Shown: positions 1 to 5,014, numbered from the stretch's first letter. The stretch is DNA of 5,042 bases from Clostridiales bacterium DTU092 (GCA_001513505.1 LFTM01000167.1:1-5042); one strand, 5' to 3'. The notes: generated by a model from the letters alone, not told the origin. Numbers and translations are program-made.

Positions 1-23
1 AAGAAAAAATTTAAACTTTATGG

Positions 24-52
24 TTGTTTTTTGAGGATGTAGAGTATATAAT
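24..52 (+). promoter_or_regulatory. Candidate sigma-A promoter
   Basis: TTGTTT at 24-29 and a perfect TATAAT at 47-52 are separated by exactly 17 bases, the standard sigma-A layout. A transcript would start near 59. No open reading frame with a ribosome binding site begins within the next 100 bases. The promoter therefore drives either an untranslated RNA or a leader of about 370 bases for the zinc-ribbon gene at 427. The -35 element is only a moderate match. Confidence 0.5.
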
Positions 53-410
53 GTAACTACGTGCTCAATATTTGGCTGTTGGCTTAACCTAAGTCTAGGT
101 CATCTGTCATAATCCGGCGGATATTTGAGTAGAGTTATTCTTTTATCCCATGGATTATGTTGACCATGGCATTGCAGGCAGTAGAACCTGAAAGTGAAAC
201 AGCGTTTTTGTTTTGTACAAATCCCGGATTTTCCATAGGAAATAATCCCCGAGGAAATATATCGCAAGACATAAACGGTATTCCTGGTCACTTATCAAAT
301 TTATCTACCCTGCGTTAACCATAGGTCAAAAGGGTATTGCTTCTTAAGAAATAATAGATGCAGGGGAAGACCGGTATGCCGGGTAATGGGCAAGGTAAAA
401 TAATATCAAA
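53..410 (+). other. Region of about 360 bases with no convincing gene; possible leader or small RNA
   Basis: No protein gene is supported here. The longest + strand reading frame with an ATG (157-318, 53 codons) has no clear ribosome binding site, and a 63-codon frame on the other strand (291 down to 100) starts at GTG, also without one. Both products are unfamiliar. Several short inverted repeats are visible: ACCTA/TAGGT (87-100), ATCCG/CGGAT (112-122), CCATGG repeated at 148-153 and 164-169, and a nine-pair hairpin with a two-base bulge at 226-248. TTCTTAAGAA (341-350) is a perfect ten-base palindrome, and CCGG/CCGG (371-382) could form a small hairpin. Together with the promoter at 24-52 this allows a structured RNA or long leader, but no known riboswitch class is recognised and some of these repeats are expected by chance. 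Confidence 0.3.
314..337 (+). promoter_or_regulatory. Weak sigma-B-like promoter candidate for the zinc-ribbon gene
   Basis: GTTAAC (314-319) and GGGTAT (332-337) are separated by 12 bases. The -10 element matches the sigma-B consensus exactly and the -35 element matches at four of six positions. It is listed because a much better copy of the same pattern stands before hpf (4361-4385) and no good sigma-A promoter is visible close to the zinc-ribbon gene. A chance match is quite possible. Confidence 0.2.
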
Positions 411-426
411 GTGAGGGATTATTTCC

Positions 427-720
427 ATGTATCAAGACAAAGAGTTAGTTTGCAGAGATTGCGGTGCAAGTTTTACTTTTACCGCCGGAGAACAGGAATT
501 CTACGCAGAGAAAGGTTTCCAAAATGAACCCGTTCGATGCAAGCCCTGCCGTGATGCAAGAAAGGCAAACAGAAGGGGCGATGGGACCAGAAGAGAGATG
601 TACGATGCTGTATGCGCAGAGTGCGGCGGTCCTGCCAGAGTTCCGTTTGTTCCAAGAGATGACAGACCAGTCTATTGTAGTGATTGCTATCAAGCTAAAA
701 GACAGATTTCAAATGCATAA
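427..720 (+). CDS. Small protein with two CxxC zinc ribbons
   Basis: This 97-residue cytoplasmic protein has two four-cysteine units. The first is C9/C12 with C38/C41, resembling the 'probable zinc-ribbon' domain (zf-trcl type). The second is C63/C66 with C84/C87, with exactly 17 residues between the pairs, which fits the CxxC-x17-CxxC family. A basic linker (residues 42-57, rich in Arg and Lys) joins them, so nucleic acid contact is possible but unproven. All eight cysteines are present, so both sites should bind zinc. The ATG at 427 has a GAGGG ribosome binding site at 413-417, nine bases upstream. The gene stands alone and ends at the terminator at 762. The family has no established biochemical role. 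Domain identity is fairly sure; function is unknown. Confidence 0.88.
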   Translation: MYQDKELVCRDCGASFTFTAGEQEFYAEKGFQNEPVRCKPCRDARKANRRGDGTRREMYDAVCAECGGPARVPFVPRDDRPVYCSDCYQAKRQISNA

Positions 721-761
721 TTAGAGTAAGTATGTAATTAACAGATAAATTGGTCAGACTG

Positions 762-792
762 AGCCCTGGTGATAAAAAAACCAGGGCTTTTT
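762..792 (+). terminator. Intrinsic terminator of the zinc-ribbon gene
   Basis: A perfect nine-base-pair stem (762-770 with 780-788, arms AGCCCTGGT and ACCAGGGCT) encloses an A-rich nine-base loop and runs into five Ts (788-792). It lies 42 bases after the zinc-ribbon stop codon and insulates that gene from the DnaA-box region and the transporter operon. Confidence 0.93.
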
Positions 793-803
793 ATTGTTAT
801 GTA

Positions 804-810
804 TGTCGAA
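804..810 (+). promoter_or_regulatory. Candidate Spo0A-binding site (0A box)
   Basis: TGTCGAA followed by AAAA matches the Firmicute 0A-box core (TGNCGAA, usually followed by A-rich sequence). It lies 22 bases before the first base of the DnaA-box cluster. The core is short and one or two copies are expected by chance in 5 kb; another (TGACGAA near 4879) lies inside hpf and is probably meaningless. Only the position beside the DnaA boxes gives this one weight. Confidence 0.35.
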
Positions 811-832
811 AAATGTAATGTACAATAATGGA

Positions 833-936
833 TGTGGATAGTTGTTAACTATTTATCCACAGAAAAAACAGCTAAAAGTCTAGTTATACACAGGGTTATC
901 CACAATATCTACAATAATATTATTCACATATACACA
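833..936 (+). promoter_or_regulatory. Cluster of DnaA boxes
   Basis: Four exact matches to TTATNCACA lie on the + strand: TTATCCACA at 853-861, TTATACACA at 884-892, TTATCCACA at 896-904 and TTATTCACA at 920-928. ATATACACA (928-936) has one mismatch, and TGTGGATAG (833-841) is a one-mismatch box on the other strand. By base counting, about 0.15 exact matches would be expected in a random 5-kb window, so four in 76 bases is not chance. AT-rich DNA follows up to the promoter at 1013. DnaA, the replication initiator, should bind here. No dnaA, dnaN or other replication gene is adjacent, so this is more likely a chromosomal DnaA-binding cluster (titration, initiation timing or gene control) than oriC, although its structure is origin-like. 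Confidence 0.82.
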
Positions 937-978
937 GTTTGTGAAATATGTAATAGAAAAATTTGGCACCATATGTCA

Positions 979-993
979 AACTTTCAGGAATTA
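979..993 (+). promoter_or_regulatory. Possible CodY-like operator
   Basis: The 15 bases match the CodY consensus AATTTTCWGAAAATT at 11 positions, including the central TTTCAG. The site ends 19 bases before the -35 element of the amino acid transporter operon, a class of genes often under CodY control in Firmicutes. An imperfect palindrome (TTTGGCA 962-968, TGTCAAA 974-980) sits just upstream and overlaps it by two bases. In AT-rich DNA four-mismatch CodY sites are common, so this is only a suggestion. Confidence 0.2.
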
Positions 994-1012
994 TTTGGTA
1001 CATAAATATGCA

Positions 1013-1041
1013 TTGATTTTTTGTAAATATTCGTTTATAAT
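1013..1041 (+). promoter_or_regulatory. Sigma-A promoter of the amino acid transporter operon
   Basis: TTGATT (1013-1018), a 17-base spacer and a perfect TATAAT (1036-1041) place a transcription start near 1048, giving a leader of about 40 bases before the ATG at 1089. This is the best sigma-A promoter in the gap after the terminator at 762-792. It lies about 77 bases beyond the last DnaA box. Confidence 0.8.
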
Positions 1042-1088
1042 ATCATAGTAAAATGTATGGGAGAAGAAATTGGGAGGAGATGTTATAC

Positions 1089-1847
1089 ATGAAAAGGATA
1101 CTTATTTGCCTTTTGGTGCTGACACTAGTACTTTCATTTATTGGTTGTTCAAAAATTGATACGATGAAAAGAATTAAAGAAACCAATAAGATAATATGGG
1201 GTACCAATGCTGCTTTCGCACCTTTTGAGATGAGACAGGGAGATGAGGTAATTGGCATCGATGCTGATATTGCCCAACGAATTGCAGATAAGCTGGGCGT
1301 GGAGCTTGTAGTAGAGGATATGGAATTTGAAGCCCTTATGTCGGCTTTGAAGTCAGGTAAAATAGACTTTATAGCTGCCGGCTTTACCAAGAAACCGGAT
1401 AGAGAGGAACAGGTATTGTTTACCGATACCTATTTCACAGCCGTACAGGTTATAATCGTGATGAAGGACAATGAGGAGATACAAGGTCCCGATGATTTGG
1501 TAGGCAAGAGAATCGGTGTTCAGAACGCTACAACCGGTGACTTCGTTGCATCAGACATTGAAGGAGCTCAGGTTGAACGTTATAATACCGGTATGGAAGC
1601 TGTAATGGATCTTAAGAATGGCAATGTTGACGCTGTTATCATTGATAACCTGCCGGCTCAGTTATTAGCTGAGAAGAATCCTGAGGTAAAAATACTCGAT
1701 GAGAAACCGGCAGAAAATGAAGAATATGCCCTGGCTGTACGTAAAGGTGACACCGAACTGCAAAAGATTATAAATGAAATGCTTGCAGAGATGAAGGCGG
1801 GCGGCGAAATAGAAGAGCTTGTGAATAAGTATTCCATTGGGGAATAA
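1089..1847 (+). CDS. Polar amino acid ABC transporter, substrate-binding lipoprotein
   Basis: This 252-residue family 3 solute-binding protein captures an amino acid outside the membrane and delivers it to the permease at 1965. Residues 1-19 form a lipoprotein signal peptide ending in Phe-Ile-Gly before C20, the expected lipidated cysteine; Phe at -3 is slightly unusual. The mature domain starts near residue 35 and contains the family signature around GIDADIAQRIADKLG (56-70). R105 in the KKPDRE segment is the likely ligand carboxylate contact, and D186 in the VIIDN segment the likely amino-group contact. The start is ATG 1089, with GGGAGGAG at 1072-1079. In-frame ATGs at 1053 and 1080 would lie upstream of or abut this site and would add residues before the signal peptide. 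The substrate (Gln, Glu, Arg, His or Cys) cannot be decided. Confidence 0.95.
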   Translation: MKRILICLLVLTLVLSFIGCSKIDTMKRIKETNKIIWGTNAAFAPFEMRQGDEVIGIDADIAQRIADKLGVELVVEDMEFEALMSALKSGKIDFIAAGFTKKPDREEQVLFTDTYFTAVQVIIVMKDNEEIQGPDDLVGKRIGVQNATTGDFVASDIEGAQVERYNTGMEAVMDLKNGNVDAVIIDNLPAQLLAEKNPEVKILDEKPAENEEYALAVRKGDTELQKIINEMLAEMKAGGEIEELVNKYSIGE

Positions 1848-1873
1848 TAATAACAAATGACGAGATTGGCGTG

Positions 1874-1920
1874 AGCTAGCATTGGGTGTGGCCAATGCTA
1901 GCTTATTTCATTTATTATTG
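1874..1920 (+). terminator. Hairpin between binding-protein and permease genes, probable partial terminator
   Basis: A perfect 12-base-pair stem (1874-1885 with 1892-1903) closes a six-base loop and is followed by T-rich but interrupted sequence up to 1920. The broken T-run suggests incomplete termination or protection of the upstream mRNA from 3' decay. Either would give more binding protein than permease and ATPase, the usual ratio for such importers. No promoter is evident between the hairpin and the permease start, so read-through is probably needed. Confidence 0.75.
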
Positions 1921-1964
1921 TATAGTCAGACGTACGTTGATTAGAGGGGGAGGGATTAAATACC

Positions 1965-2651
1965 TTGCTGGAAGGAATTTTCAAAATTTTATCTGATGCA
2001 ATTTATTTTAATCTTATTCGTGAAGACAGGTATCTTTTGTTTGTAAACGGTTTTAAAGTATCGATACAGCTTACCGTTTTTGCAGCGTTGATAGGTATTG
2101 CGATTGGTCTTCCTATGGCTGTAGCAAAACTTACAAATAATAAAATACTGAACAAAATAGCAACCGTTTACACCGATGTCATACGTGGCACTCCTGCGGT
2201 GGTTCAATTGATAATTATATATTATGCCATACTTGGAAGCAGTCATCTTCCCAAACTATTGGTGGCTTCCATAGCATTTGGCATAAACAGCGGGGCTTAT
2301 GTGACGGAGCTTGTACGTGCCGGAATTCTTGCTGTTGATAAGGGTCAGATGGAGGCTGCCAGGTCCCTGGGCCTTTCATATTATCAGTCCATGCGATATG
2401 TAATTGTGCCTCAGGCTATAAAAAACATACTTCCGGCATTGGTCAGCGAATTTATTGTACTTTTAAAAGAGACGGCTATTGCAGGATATATAGCCCTGGA
2501 TGACTTAACCCGTGCAGGAACAATTGTACGTGGAAGAACTTTTGATGCTTATACACCTTTTATACTGGTAGCACTTATCTACCTGTATATTACTACTGTT
2601 CTGACAGCTTTTATGGGCAAACTGGAGAGGAGGTTGCGGCAAAGTGATTAA
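1965..2651 (+). CDS. Polar amino acid ABC transporter, permease
   Basis: This 228-residue integral membrane protein of the HisM/GlnP family would form the membrane channel, probably as a homodimer because only one permease gene is present. Hydrophobic segments lie near residues 33-55, 75-107, 158-176 and 198-216. The conserved IRGTPAVVQL stretch is at 73-82. The EAA loop that docks on the ATPase runs from about 128 to 157 (E130-A-A, G136, and I152 with LP at 156-157). The start is TTG 1965, ten bases after the G-rich ribosome binding site GGGGGAGGG (1946-1954); no in-frame ATG lies near it. Length is normal for the family. The 3' end overlaps the ATPase gene by eight bases, indicating coupled translation. 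Confidence 0.95.
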   Translation: MLEGIFKILSDAIYFNLIREDRYLLFVNGFKVSIQLTVFAALIGIAIGLPMAVAKLTNNKILNKIATVYTDVIRGTPAVVQLIIIYYAILGSSHLPKLLVASIAFGINSGAYVTELVRAGILAVDKGQMEAARSLGLSYYQSMRYVIVPQAIKNILPALVSEFIVLLKETAIAGYIALDDLTRAGTIVRGRTFDAYTPFILVALIYLYITTVLTAFMGKLERRLRQSD

Positions 2652-3366
2652 GGTAGTAAATCTTCATAAATATTTTGGCGATCTTCAGGTTTTAAAAGGT
2701 GTAAACAATGAGATTCATAAAGGTGAAGTAGTGTGCATAATAGGCGCCAGCGGTTCAGGAAAGAGTACATTTCTGCGCTGTTTAAACCTACTTGAGGAAC
2801 CAACCGAAGGTGAAATCTATATAGATGGTATTTCACATGTAGAACATAAGAAGGATATAAACAAGTTGCGTCAAAAAGTGGGTATGGTGTTTCAGCAGTT
2901 TAACCTGTTTCCACATATGACTGCAACAGAGAATATAATGCTTGCACCGGTCAGGGTAAAAGGCATGTCTCAGGAAGAAGCCAGAGAAAAAGCTATCGAG
3001 CTTTTGAGAAAAGTTGGCCTGCCCGATAAGGACGATGAATATCCAAGCAAGCTGTCCGGAGGGCAGAAACAGAGGGTAGCCATTGCCCGTGCATTGGCAA
3101 TGGATCCCGAGATTATGCTGTTTGATGAACCAACATCCGCATTGGATCCCGAAATGGTGGGAGAGGTACTGGCGGTAATGAAACAGCTTGCCCTTGAGGG
3201 AATGACCATGGTGGTGGTAACCCATGAGATGGGTTTTGCTAGGGAAGTTGCTGACAGAATATTGTTCATGGATGAAGGTGTTATTGCAGAGGAAGGAACA
3301 CCTGAGGAGTTGTTTAATGACCCCAAAAAAGAACGGACCAGGGCTTTTCTAAGTAAGGTTCTATAG
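2644..3366 (+). CDS. Polar amino acid ABC transporter, ATP-binding protein
   Basis: This 240-residue cytoplasmic ATPase of the GlnQ/HisP family powers the importer. All nucleotide-binding motifs are intact: Walker A GASGSGKST (34-42, K40), Q-loop Q84, signature LSGGQKQR (137-144), Walker B IMLFDEP (157-163, catalytic E162), D-loop SALD (165-168) and H-loop H194. The start is GTG 2644, with a perfect AGGAGG at 2628-2633 inside the permease gene and ten bases of spacing. Length is typical and the C-terminus has no extra regulatory domain, in contrast to MetN-type transporters. The fourth operon gene begins 15 bases after its stop codon. Confidence 0.97.
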   Translation: MIKVVNLHKYFGDLQVLKGVNNEIHKGEVVCIIGASGSGKSTFLRCLNLLEEPTEGEIYIDGISHVEHKKDINKLRQKVGMVFQQFNLFPHMTATENIMLAPVRVKGMSQEEAREKAIELLRKVGLPDKDDEYPSKLSGGQKQRVAIARALAMDPEIMLFDEPTSALDPEMVGEVLAVMKQLALEGMTMVVVTHEMGFAREVADRILFMDEGVIAEEGTPEELFNDPKKERTRAFLSKVL

Positions 3367-3381
3367 GAGGAGGAATGGACT

Positions 3382-3969
3382 TTGCGAACAACCAGAGTTG
3401 TTTTTATACTTATCAGTATACTGATCTTTGCACCTGTTATATTTCTGCAAGGCAGGACAATATTTCGAAAATGGAAGGAGAAGCAAACCAGACAGGCTTT
3501 GCTGAGGCTGGGAGCTGCCGTTGTCTTGTGCCTGGCGCTTTTGGTATTTATTATTTCGTTATACCGGTTTACTCTTGGGTATCAGGCTCCGTTGGTGGTG
3601 GAAAGGATAGTGATAACTTTCACCGAGAAACTGGAACAGAATATGGATACAACTCAATATACGCAGATATTGCTGGATAACGGCTTGATAGATACAGATT
3701 TTCAACCAATATCCGAAATCGATTTAGAACATGCTGGCTTTCAAGAGGGGAATACGTATGATGTATTTATTGGAGAGCAGACATTTGATGGTGATGAGGA
3801 TAATACGGTTGTACTTTATGTACTGCATAAGAATCGTGAAGGCGGCATATATACGGCTGTAGAGCTTAAATCATATGGGAACAAATGGAAAGCCGTAAAA
3901 CATCGGGTGGTTGTTCAGGAAGAACTCGACGAGATTTCCGGCATGAAGTATTATGAGATAAAGCGTTAA
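3382..3969 (+). CDS. Unknown membrane protein, fourth gene of the transporter operon
   Basis: I do not recognise this 195-residue protein. It has two hydrophobic helices (about 6-23 and 43-62) separated by a strongly basic loop (R25, R29, K30, K32, K34, R37, R42). It then has a soluble acidic domain of about 130 residues with beta-like alternation around 142-148 and 156-179. By the positive-inside rule the basic loop is cytoplasmic and the C-terminal domain is outside the membrane. The start is TTG 3382, eight bases after AGGAGGAGG (3365-3373). An ATG at 3375 lies in another frame that ends after 101 codons with no recognisable content. The gap of 15 bases after the ATPase and the strong ribosome binding site imply co-transcription with the importer. 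A role as accessory or sensor of uptake is only an inference. Confidence 0.82.
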   Translation: MRTTRVVFILISILIFAPVIFLQGRTIFRKWKEKQTRQALLRLGAAVVLCLALLVFIISLYRFTLGYQAPLVVERIVITFTEKLEQNMDTTQYTQILLDNGLIDTDFQPISEIDLEHAGFQEGNTYDVFIGEQTFDGDEDNTVVLYVLHKNREGGIYTAVELKSYGNKWKAVKHRVVVQEELDEISGMKYYEIKR

Positions 3970-4030
3970 AGAAATAGTTAAATAAATGTGTGCTGGTCGA
4001 TCTCTGAGCCGCCCGGAAATTTCTTTATTT

Positions 4031-4067
4031 AGAGAATTTGTTTATGCAGGGACAATCTCTTTTTTTA
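4031..4067 (+). terminator. Candidate terminator of the transporter operon
   Basis: AGAGA (4031-4035) pairs with TCTCT (4056-4060), with two further A-T pairs after a bulge, and the stem runs into a continuous T tract at 4060-4066. The stem is weak but the T tract is good. It overlaps the 3' end of the convergent Spo0E-like gene. A longer-range pairing, AAAGAAAT (3968-3975) with ATTTCTTT (4019-4026), could also end transcripts in this gap. Confidence 0.45.
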
Positions 4068-4224
4068 TATTTATATATTCGAGATATTGAAATATTAAAC
4101 TATCCAATTCTTTGCTCAGCTGTTGCACCCTTTTATCATCGAAATCAAATCTGTTGGATAGTACAATTTTGTTTAATTCCTCCCGCTTGGTTTCAATCTT
4201 ATGAATAAGCTGTTTTATTTCCAC
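4042..4224 (-). CDS. Spo0E-like aspartyl-phosphate phosphatase
   Basis: This 60-residue cytoplasmic protein fits the Spo0E family, small two-helix phosphatases that remove phosphate from the response regulator Spo0A and delay sporulation. The family signature appears as SKELD at residues 37-41 (SQELD in Bacillus members), with D41 the key acidic residue. It is flanked by heptad-like helices at about 3-22 and 30-50 joined by a short NRFDFD turn. The start is GTG 4224: AAGGAGG on the minus strand (4238-4232) lies seven bases upstream. An in-frame ATG at 4242 lies upstream of that site and would give 66 residues, so it is probably wrong. The gene converges with the transporter operon and diverges from hpf. 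No convincing promoter was found. Spo0A as target is by family; other response regulators are possible. Confidence 0.85.
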   Translation of the reverse strand: MEIKQLIHKIETKREELNKIVLSNRFDFDDKRVQQLSKELDSLIFQYLEYINIKKEIVPA

Positions 4225-4231
4225 GATTTTG

Positions 4232-4238
4232 CCTCCTT
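4232..4238 (-). promoter_or_regulatory. Ribosome binding site that fixes the Spo0E-like start
   Basis: On the minus strand AAGGAGG lies seven bases before GTG 4224 and downstream of the in-frame ATG at 4242. An initiating ribosome using this site can only choose the GTG, which gives a 60-residue protein of usual family length. Confidence 0.8.
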
Positions 4239-4302
4239 TCATTTAATTGTGACATATTTTTATCATGCAGTGTAAAAAATAACCTTTTAATATATAAATA
4301 AC

Positions 4303-4316
4303 TACAGAATGCTGTA
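4303..4316. repeat. Inverted repeat in the divergent spo0E-like/hpf region
   Basis: TACAG (4303-4307) and CTGTA (4312-4316) form an inverted repeat around AATG. The site lies 79 bases upstream of the Spo0E-like start and 45 bases upstream of the sigma-B-like promoter of hpf. It could be an operator for either gene, but five-base arms are short and no specific regulator is recognised. Confidence 0.25.
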
Positions 4317-4360
4317 TAAAACAAAAAAATTGTTAATTTTTTCATACAATCACAGGCACA

Positions 4361-4385
4361 GTTTAAACAATAAATTATAGGGTAT
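4361..4385 (+). promoter_or_regulatory. Sigma-B-like promoter of hpf
   Basis: GTTTAA (4361-4366), a 13-base spacer and GGGTAT (4380-4385) match the Bacillus sigma-B consensus (GTTTAA, 12-15 bases, GGGWAW) at every position. Transcription would start near 4393 and give a leader of about 85 bases for hpf. Many Clostridia lack sigma-B, and the related forespore factors sigma-F and sigma-G accept similar sites, so the factor that reads it is uncertain. The hpf gene of Bacillus subtilis (yvyD) is known to have a sigma-B promoter. Confidence 0.6.
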
Positions 4386-4409
4386 AAATAGAAGTAAGAA
4401 AGCACAATC

Positions 4410-4436
4410 AGAGGAATTCTAGTGTATTTACAGAAT
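4410..4436 (+). promoter_or_regulatory. Sigma-H promoter of hpf
   Basis: AGAGGAATT (4410-4418), an 11-base spacer and ACAGAAT (4430-4436) fit the sigma-H consensus RNAGGAWWW / 11-12 / RNNGAAT without a mismatch. Transcription would start near 4443, giving a leader of about 35 bases with the AAAGGAG site. Sigma-H drives stationary-phase and early sporulation genes, and B. subtilis hpf (yvyD) is one of its known targets. The match in sequence, position and gene identity makes this a strong call. Confidence 0.8.
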
Positions 4437-4477
4437 AAAATAGTATAAGCAAAACGGATGGAAAGGAGTTGGCCTCT

Positions 4478-5014
4478 ATGATTATTAAACTGAGCGGGAG
4501 AAACGTTGATATTACTGAAGCTTTACGCAACCAGGTGTATAAAAAGGTAGGCAAACTTGAACGCTATTTTAATCCCGACACAGAGGCTCAAGTAACCATG
4601 ACGGTAGAAAACTATCGGCACATAGTTGAAGTAACCATCCCTTTCAACGGTATTGTTATCCGGGCAGAAGAAGAAACCGACGATATGTATGCATCAATAG
4701 ACAAGGTCCTGGATAAGCTGGAAAGACAGATACATAAGCATAGGACCAGGCTTGGAAAGCGTTTCAGGGAAGGGGCTTTTAAAAATGACTCACCAATTTT
4801 CAGTGAACACATTGAGACTGAAGATTATGAACCTAGAGTAGTGAGGACCAAACGTTTTGCCTTAAAACCCATGATAATTGACGAAGCAATTTTACAGATG
4901 GACTTATTAGGACATAGCTTTTTCGTATTCAGAAACGCGGAAACCGATGAAATTAATGTTTTATATAAGCGTAAAGATGGAAATTACGGGTTGATTGAAC
5001 CGGAATATATGTAA
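4478..5014 (+). CDS. hpf: Ribosome hibernation promoting factor, long form
   Basis: This 178-residue cytoplasmic protein binds the 30S subunit at the decoding region and, through its C-terminal domain, dimerises 70S ribosomes into inactive 100S particles in stationary phase. The N-terminal RaiA/YfiA-type domain spans about 1-98, with the typical SGRNVDITEALR start (6-17) and a basic helix around KHRTRLGKRF (87-96). A variable linker (99-119) leads to the dimerisation domain (120-176, VVRTKRFALKPM through to NYGLIEPE), so this is the long form usual in Firmicutes. The start is ATG 4478, nine bases after AAAGGAG (4462-4468). An in-frame TTG at 4469 directly abuts that site and is unlikely. The gene has its own tandem promoters and terminator, so it appears monocistronic. 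Confidence 0.97.
   Translation: MIIKLSGRNVDITEALRNQVYKKVGKLERYFNPDTEAQVTMTVENYRHIVEVTIPFNGIVIRAEEETDDMYASIDKVLDKLERQIHKHRTRLGKRFREGAFKNDSPIFSEHIETEDYEPRVVRTKRFALKPMIIDEAILQMDLLGHSFFVFRNAETDEINVLYKRKDGNYGLIEPEYM

Noticed and set aside
100..291. 63-codon minus-strand frame with several cysteines, slightly like a transposase zinc finger
   Set aside because: It starts at GTG without a ribosome binding site, the cysteine spacing fits no family I know, and + strand frames overlap it equally well.
157..318. 53-codon + strand frame in the upstream region (inner ATG at 166)
   Set aside because: There is no good ribosome binding site, no recognisable domain, and the length is near what chance gives.
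362..392. Possible riboswitch before the zinc-ribbon gene
   Set aside because: Only a four-base CCGG/CCGG hairpin is visible and the conserved cores of the common classes are absent.
833..1045. Chromosomal or plasmid replication origin
   Set aside because: The boxes and AT-rich DNA resemble one, but no dnaA, dnaN or replication initiator gene is adjacent, so a secondary DnaA-binding cluster is more likely. Genome context could overturn this.
1053..1088. Upstream in-frame ATG starts (1053, 1080) for the binding protein
   Set aside because: They lie before or directly against the GGGAGGAG site and would put extra residues in front of a standard lipoprotein signal peptide.
3375..3680. 101-codon frame starting with ATG just after the AGGAGGAGG site
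   Set aside because: The site is only one base away from this ATG, the product has no domain logic, and the overlapping TTG frame is longer with clear membrane helices.
4225..4340. Sigma-A or sigma-H promoter for the Spo0E-like gene on the minus strand
   Set aside because: TATATT-like -10 elements exist, but none has an acceptable -35 element at 16-18 bases, and the AAGGTTAT stretch lacks a sigma-H -10 element.
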